DNA of 8,548 nucleotides. Origin: Candidatus Bathyarchaeota archaeon. GTDB taxonomy: Archaea; Thermoproteota; Bathyarchaeia; Bathyarchaeales; Bathycorpusculaceae. Location of the stretch: the NCBI GenBank assembly GCA_003601785.1, contig PIYA01000029.1:1-8548 (forward strand), read 5' to 3'. The notes below the pieces were generated by a model. That model was not told the DNA's origin and did not search any database. It worked only from the letters and a program-made list of their open reading frames with translations. The stretch's first letter is position 1. Each line of letters starts with the position of its first letter. Shown here piece by piece: positions 5,888-8,548 of this stretch. A program made the translations under genes and the position numbers.

Positions 5888-6781
5888 AAGGGAATCTTCC
5901 GTAAGAACCCTCCACCACTACGAGAAATAATCACAAAGTCAATTCACAAATTGAAAATTCAACACTACAAACTTGAACAAGTGTCATTCAAGCTTAAGGA
6001 AAGGGATAAAAGACTATTCAAAACATGTGTTCACGCCTTAAGAAGCAACGAGAAAGCCAAGGCTGCGATTTGCGCTAACGAAATGGCCGAAGTTAGAAAG
6101 CTGATAAAATTTCTTTATAACGTGGAACTCGCTATAGAACGAGTGATCTTAAGGCTTGAGACCGTTAGGGAACTAAGCGACATAATAATAGACTTAAAAC
6201 CAGCATTACGCATTCTTCAAAGCGTCTCGAAACAGCTCTTCGAATTTCTACCAGACGTCTCCTCGGAACTAAGCGAGGTTAACGACGTGATAAGTGAGAC
6301 TTTATACTCGACAAGGTTGACGACAGACGAATCAGTAATCCCTGTGAACAAAACCACGTCTGGCGGAGAACAAATACTCAGAGAAGTGTCAGAATTCCTA
6401 GAGCAGAAGATATCTGAAAAACTTCCCGAACCGCCCGCTACATCCACTCAACAAGAAATCAGAGAGCAAGCTCCCGTTAAACAACTCGTCGCGTTGGCAG
6501 CAACATGTTCGCAAACAACAGGTCAGCAAACAGTTGAAACCGAGAAAAGCTCTTCCCAGAACCTCTTTTCTTATAAAAATTCCGAGATTAAGGAAATTTC
6601 ATTAAAGGTTGAAAAAGCATCTCTAGAGGATGCCGTTTTAGAATACGTTAAAAAAAGCGAAGGGGAGATCGACTTGACGAGATGCTCCCTCGAGTTGGAA
6701 GCCCCACCTGAAGAGATTGAAAAGGCTCTTCAGAGCCTCGGAGCCAAAGGTAAGATTAGGATTAAAGCTAGGGTGAAATAG
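5885..6781 (+). CDS. cdvB: CdvB, ESCRT-III protein with C-terminal winged helix
   Basis: From ATA 5885 the product has 298 residues; from TTG 5951 it has 276. I prefer the longer form because residues 1-22 (KGIFRKNPPPLREIITKSI) are the normal start of the ESCRT-III first helix and align with PPGPLKPRLDQAI of the upstream paralog. The TTG start would cut off the beginning of that helix. Residues 8-115 form the basic helical core (FKLKERDKRLFKTCVHAL; ANEMAEVRKLIKFL), and helices continue to about 178. LPEPPA (180-185) may be a weak MIM2. A polar linker (186-225) leads to a winged-helix-like domain (238-298, LEDAVLEYVKKSEGEIDL), the CdvA-binding element in Sulfolobus CdvB. A TAG at 5864 limits any further extension. 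cdvC begins two bases after the stop. Confidence 0.85.
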   Translation: MKGIFRKNPPPLREIITKSIHKLKIQHYKLEQVSFKLKERDKRLFKTCVHALRSNEKAKAAICANEMAEVRKLIKFLYNVELAIERVILRLETVRELSDIIIDLKPALRILQSVSKQLFEFLPDVSSELSEVNDVISETLYSTRLTTDESVIPVNKTTSGGEQILREVSEFLEQKISEKLPEPPATSTQQEIREQAPVKQLVALAATCSQTTGQQTVETEKSSSQNLFSYKNSEIKEISLKVEKASLEDAVLEYVKKSEGEIDLTRCSLELEAPPEEIEKALQSLGAKGKIRIKARVK

Positions 6782-6783
6782 GA

Positions 6784-7965
6784 ATGAAGCCTATGGAAGC
6801 CTCTCAGGAACTTGAAAAGTCAGCGACAAACTATGCCTTAGAAGCCGTTCGTTTGGACAAACAAGGGTCAAAAGGGATGGCGATAACAATGTATCAGAAA
6901 GCTATAGAAACCCTTCTAAAACTTGTCCAGCTGTATCCAGAGTACAGCCTAAACAAGGTTTACATCCAAAGGGCAATAGCCTATCAGGAGAGAATAAAAG
7001 CGCTTCAAGGAGCGGTGCCAGCAACACCCGTCCAACCAGCAACGGAAGGCAAGACAGCAGAGGAAACAAAAACAACGGCTGGAGGCGTAAAGGCGAGCTA
7101 TGAAGAACTTATAGTTAAGGAAAAACCGAACGTTAAATGGGAGGAAGTCGTTGGACTCGAACACGCAAAAAGAGCCGTAAAAGAAGCCATAGTTTATCCC
7201 GTTCAAAGACCAGACTTGTTCCCCCTAGGATGGCCGAGAGGAATCCTCCTCTTCGGACCACCGGGCTGTGGAAAAACGCTTTTAGCCGCTGCTGTTGCCA
7301 CGGAAATTGACGCCACTTTCATATCCGTTGACGCTGCATCCATAATGTCCAAGTGGCTTGGTGAAGCTGAGAAGAATGTTGCAAAACTTTTTGGATCTGC
7401 TAGAAAGTCAGCCTTGGAGGGGAAACCAGCCATAGTTTTCATTGATGAGTTGGATTCGCTCATGGGAAAGCATTCCAACGAGGTTGGCGGTGAAGTTCGT
7501 GTTAGAAACCAGTTCTTGAAGGAAATGGACGGCATAATAGATAAGGGTAAGAAACTTCATGTTTACGTCATCGGAGCCACAAACAAGCCTTGGGATTTAG
7601 ACTGGCCTTTCATAAGAAGGTTTCAGAAGAGAATCCTTGTTCCTCTTCCAGACCATCATTCACGCTTGATGATGTTCAAACTCTACACAAGCAACTTAAA
7701 GCTTGCACCAGACGTTGACTTACACGAACTGGCTAGAATTTCAGAGGGGTTCTCAGGAAGCGACATAAAGGACGTGTGTCAATCAGCCCACTTGAAAGTT
7801 ATAGGTGAATTCTTCGAGTCAGGCCAAGCGGTGAACAAGATGGCTAAGCCTAGACCCCTAAGGATGGATGATTTCAGACAGATACTGGAGGAAAGAAAGC
7901 CCAGCGTTTCACTTGACATGATAGCTTCATACAACAGATGGTTTGAAGCCTTTAAAGCACTATAG
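6784..7965 (+). CDS. cdvC: CdvC, Vps4-type AAA+ ATPase
   Basis: CdvC disassembles and remodels ESCRT-III filaments, using ATP in the cytoplasm at the division site. This 393-residue protein has an N-terminal MIT three-helix domain (about 5-76), which binds MIM motifs of CdvB proteins, a Pro/Thr-rich linker (77-103), and one AAA+ module. Visible motifs are Walker A GPPGCGKT (158-165), the pore loop MSKWLGEAEK (188-197), Walker B IVFIDELD (217-224) with catalytic E222, the sensor-1 asparagine in GATNKP (N267), and arginine-finger residues R278 and R279 in IRRF. All catalytic residues are intact, and the length is typical of Vps4. GGGTGA in the end of cdvB serves as its ribosome binding site, and the two-base gap implies coupling. 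Codon use is balanced, like a core chromosomal gene. Confidence 0.96.
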   Translation: MKPMEASQELEKSATNYALEAVRLDKQGSKGMAITMYQKAIETLLKLVQLYPEYSLNKVYIQRAIAYQERIKALQGAVPATPVQPATEGKTAEETKTTAGGVKASYEELIVKEKPNVKWEEVVGLEHAKRAVKEAIVYPVQRPDLFPLGWPRGILLFGPPGCGKTLLAAAVATEIDATFISVDAASIMSKWLGEAEKNVAKLFGSARKSALEGKPAIVFIDELDSLMGKHSNEVGGEVRVRNQFLKEMDGIIDKGKKLHVYVIGATNKPWDLDWPFIRRFQKRILVPLPDHHSRLMMFKLYTSNLKLAPDVDLHELARISEGFSGSDIKDVCQSAHLKVIGEFFESGQAVNKMAKPRPLRMDDFRQILEERKPSVSLDMIASYNRWFEAFKAL

Positions 7966-8112
7966 AGGAGGTGAAAAATCAAAAGTCTTTAGGACAGACA
8001 TGAAGTTTAAACGGGTGGAAAGGTTTGGAGAAAATCTCTTTCTACTTTTGTAGAGCTCTCCTTTCTCCCTTCTCCCCCTCTCTACAAAATCTCCAAACCC
8101 CACAAACCTAAA
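7966..8112. other. Convergent non-coding gap with an orphan Shine-Dalgarno motif
   Basis: This stretch separates cdvC from the oppositely oriented small gene. It begins with GGAGGTGA (7967-7974), a full match to the archaeal 16S rRNA tail, yet no proper gene follows. GTG 7971 gives ten codons. ATG 8000 gives MKFKRVERFGENLFLLL and stops at 8051-8053. The rest is a pyrimidine-rich inverted repeat. It may be the remains of a lost fifth operon gene. Confidence 0.4.
8022..8099. terminator. Long bipartite inverted repeat between convergent genes, possible terminator
   Basis: GGTTTGGAG (8022-8030) pairs with CTCCAAACC (8091-8099), and TTTTGTAGAG (8046-8055) pairs with CTCTACAAAA (8080-8089). These give 9 and 10 perfect base pairs separated by a one-sided 15-base bulge. 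The 24-base loop (8056-8079) contains almost only C and T. It could end transcripts from both directions or protect the cdv mRNA 3' end. Archaeal terminators usually need only T-runs, so the function is inferred. Confidence 0.4.
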
Positions 8113-8295
8113 CTATTTTGAAGCTTTTTTGACCGTTACTTCAATAATCTCGTTACCTTGAATTTCTGTGCCCTTAAGGGTTGAGAGCATAGCTAGAATA
8201 GTTCTTCGTATTATCCTCTGAACGAAAGGGGTCATCGGCAGGTTTTTTCCGTTGATTTTTATCGTTATCTCTTCTTCAACATCTCTCTTCGACAA
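8113..8295 (-). CDS. Small protein of unknown function following mobB
   Basis: This gene encodes 60 residues from a TTG start at 8295-8293. GGTGG, about seven bases before it, lies inside the end of mobB, and the two genes overlap by 20 bases, so coupled translation is likely. The sequence reads as a short acidic lead (SKRDVEEE), a strand with a turn (ITIKINGKNLPM), a central amphipathic helix (FVQRIIRRTILAMLSTLKG) and a closing strand (NEIIEVTVKK). That is a compact alpha/beta fold with no cysteines, no signal peptide and no catalytic motif. I do not recognise the family. Sharing a transcript with mobB suggests, but does not prove, a link to molybdenum or tungsten cofactor metabolism. The product ends just before the convergent gap behind cdvC. 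Confidence 0.65.
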   Translation of the reverse strand: MSKRDVEEEITIKINGKNLPMTPFVQRIIRRTILAMLSTLKGTEIQGNEIIEVTVKKASK

Positions 8296-8548
8296 GTTTT
8301 TCCACCATATTTACAATTCTTTCTGACGCTTTAACCGCATCAAAATATGGGATTTCTAGATTTAGATTTTCCGTGGAGTACAAACCAGTGAAGGCGAGAA
8401 TCGGCTTGAAATTTTTTACGGCTTCCCGGGCTTCCTCAGCGGATTTGACAGCCACAATTTTTGGTACATCCTCATTTTTACTTACTATTTTCTTGAAGCC
8501 TTCTAGGAAAATTAGGTCTACACCCTCACACCTACGCAGGATTTCATC
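8276..8548 (-). CDS. mobB: MobB, molybdopterin-guanine dinucleotide biosynthesis adapter (C-terminal part)
   Basis: This frame is open from the window edge to a TGA at 8278-8276 and gives the last 90 residues of a protein whose start lies outside. The segment VDLIFLEGFKK (10-20) followed by VPKIVAV (28-34) matches the Walker B-like core and next strand of MobB, which binds GTP and assists MobA in attaching a nucleotide to molybdopterin for molybdo- or tungsto-enzymes. Residues 36-60 contain the usual KSAEEAREAV helix and a strand ending at LAFTGL. IPYFDAVKASERIVNMVEKL (67-86) is the closing helix. The P-loop domain would be in the missing part. Identification rests on this C-terminal half only. 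A related SIMIBI-class GTPase is the alternative. Confidence 0.75.
   Translation of the reverse strand, partial: DEILRRCEGVDLIFLEGFKKIVSKNEDVPKIVAVKSAEEAREAVKNFKPILAFTGLYSTENLNLEIPYFDAVKASERIVNMVEKLVEERC

Noticed and set aside
5951..5953. TTG as the start of the winged-helix CdvB
   Set aside because: No ribosome binding site stands before it, and it would remove the start of the conserved ESCRT-III first helix. It is kept as the fallback if ATA is not used.
1..8548. CRISPR array or insertion sequence
   Set aside because: No regularly spaced repeats, no transposase motifs and no terminal inverted repeat pair around a gene were seen.

Overview
The window looks like a chromosomal segment of a TACK-group archaeon. 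The evidence is a complete Cdv (ESCRT-type) cell-division cassette with cdvA, two ESCRT-III/CdvB genes and a Vps4-type cdvC, Shine-Dalgarno motifs of the GGAGGTGA type, frequent TTG/GTG starts and TATA-like promoter elements. A Bathyarchaeia-like lineage is my guess; nothing here settles it.

Layout. (1) Positions 1-117 may carry the tail of a membrane protein reading in from the left. (2) Positions 177-3929 hold five tightly packed + strand genes: a small beta-rich protein, a two-helix membrane protein, a basic helical protein, a complete tailed-virus-type terminase large subunit, and an ABC-type ATPase fused to a GNAT acetyltransferase. They overlap or nearly touch, so they are probably one transcript of viral or mobile-element origin. 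No capsid, portal or integrase gene is visible. From about 560 to 3930 the + strand is extremely rich in A and C, and nearly every codon ends in A or C. As a result all forward frames stay open and many false ORFs appear. (3) A small two-helix membrane protein lies on the - strand (3963-4190), followed by a divergent promoter region with an inverted repeat. (4) Positions 4408-7965 hold the division operon: ESCRT-III paralog with a MIM2-like tail, cdvA, ESCRT-III with a C-terminal winged helix, cdvC. (5) A non-coding convergent gap at 7966-8112 starts with an orphan perfect Shine-Dalgarno motif and contains a long inverted repeat. (6) On the - strand are a conserved-looking 60-residue protein and, upstream of it and cut by the window edge, the C-terminal part of MobB (molybdenum cofactor nucleotide attachment).

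How the parts work together. By analogy with Sulfolobus, CdvA is the membrane-proximal scaffold. It recruits the winged-helix CdvB, further ESCRT-III paralogs constrict the neck, and CdvC remodels and removes the filaments through its MIT domain. The terminase would package DNA by ATP-driven translocation and cutting. The role of the ABC-GNAT protein beside it is unknown.

The points most worth a second look are: the winged-helix CdvB gene has no ATG/GTG/TTG where its conserved N-terminus begins, but has an ATA behind a well-placed Shine-Dalgarno motif; the terminase/ABC-GNAT cassette; and the strand-wide A/C skew, which continues into the oppositely oriented membrane-protein gene.
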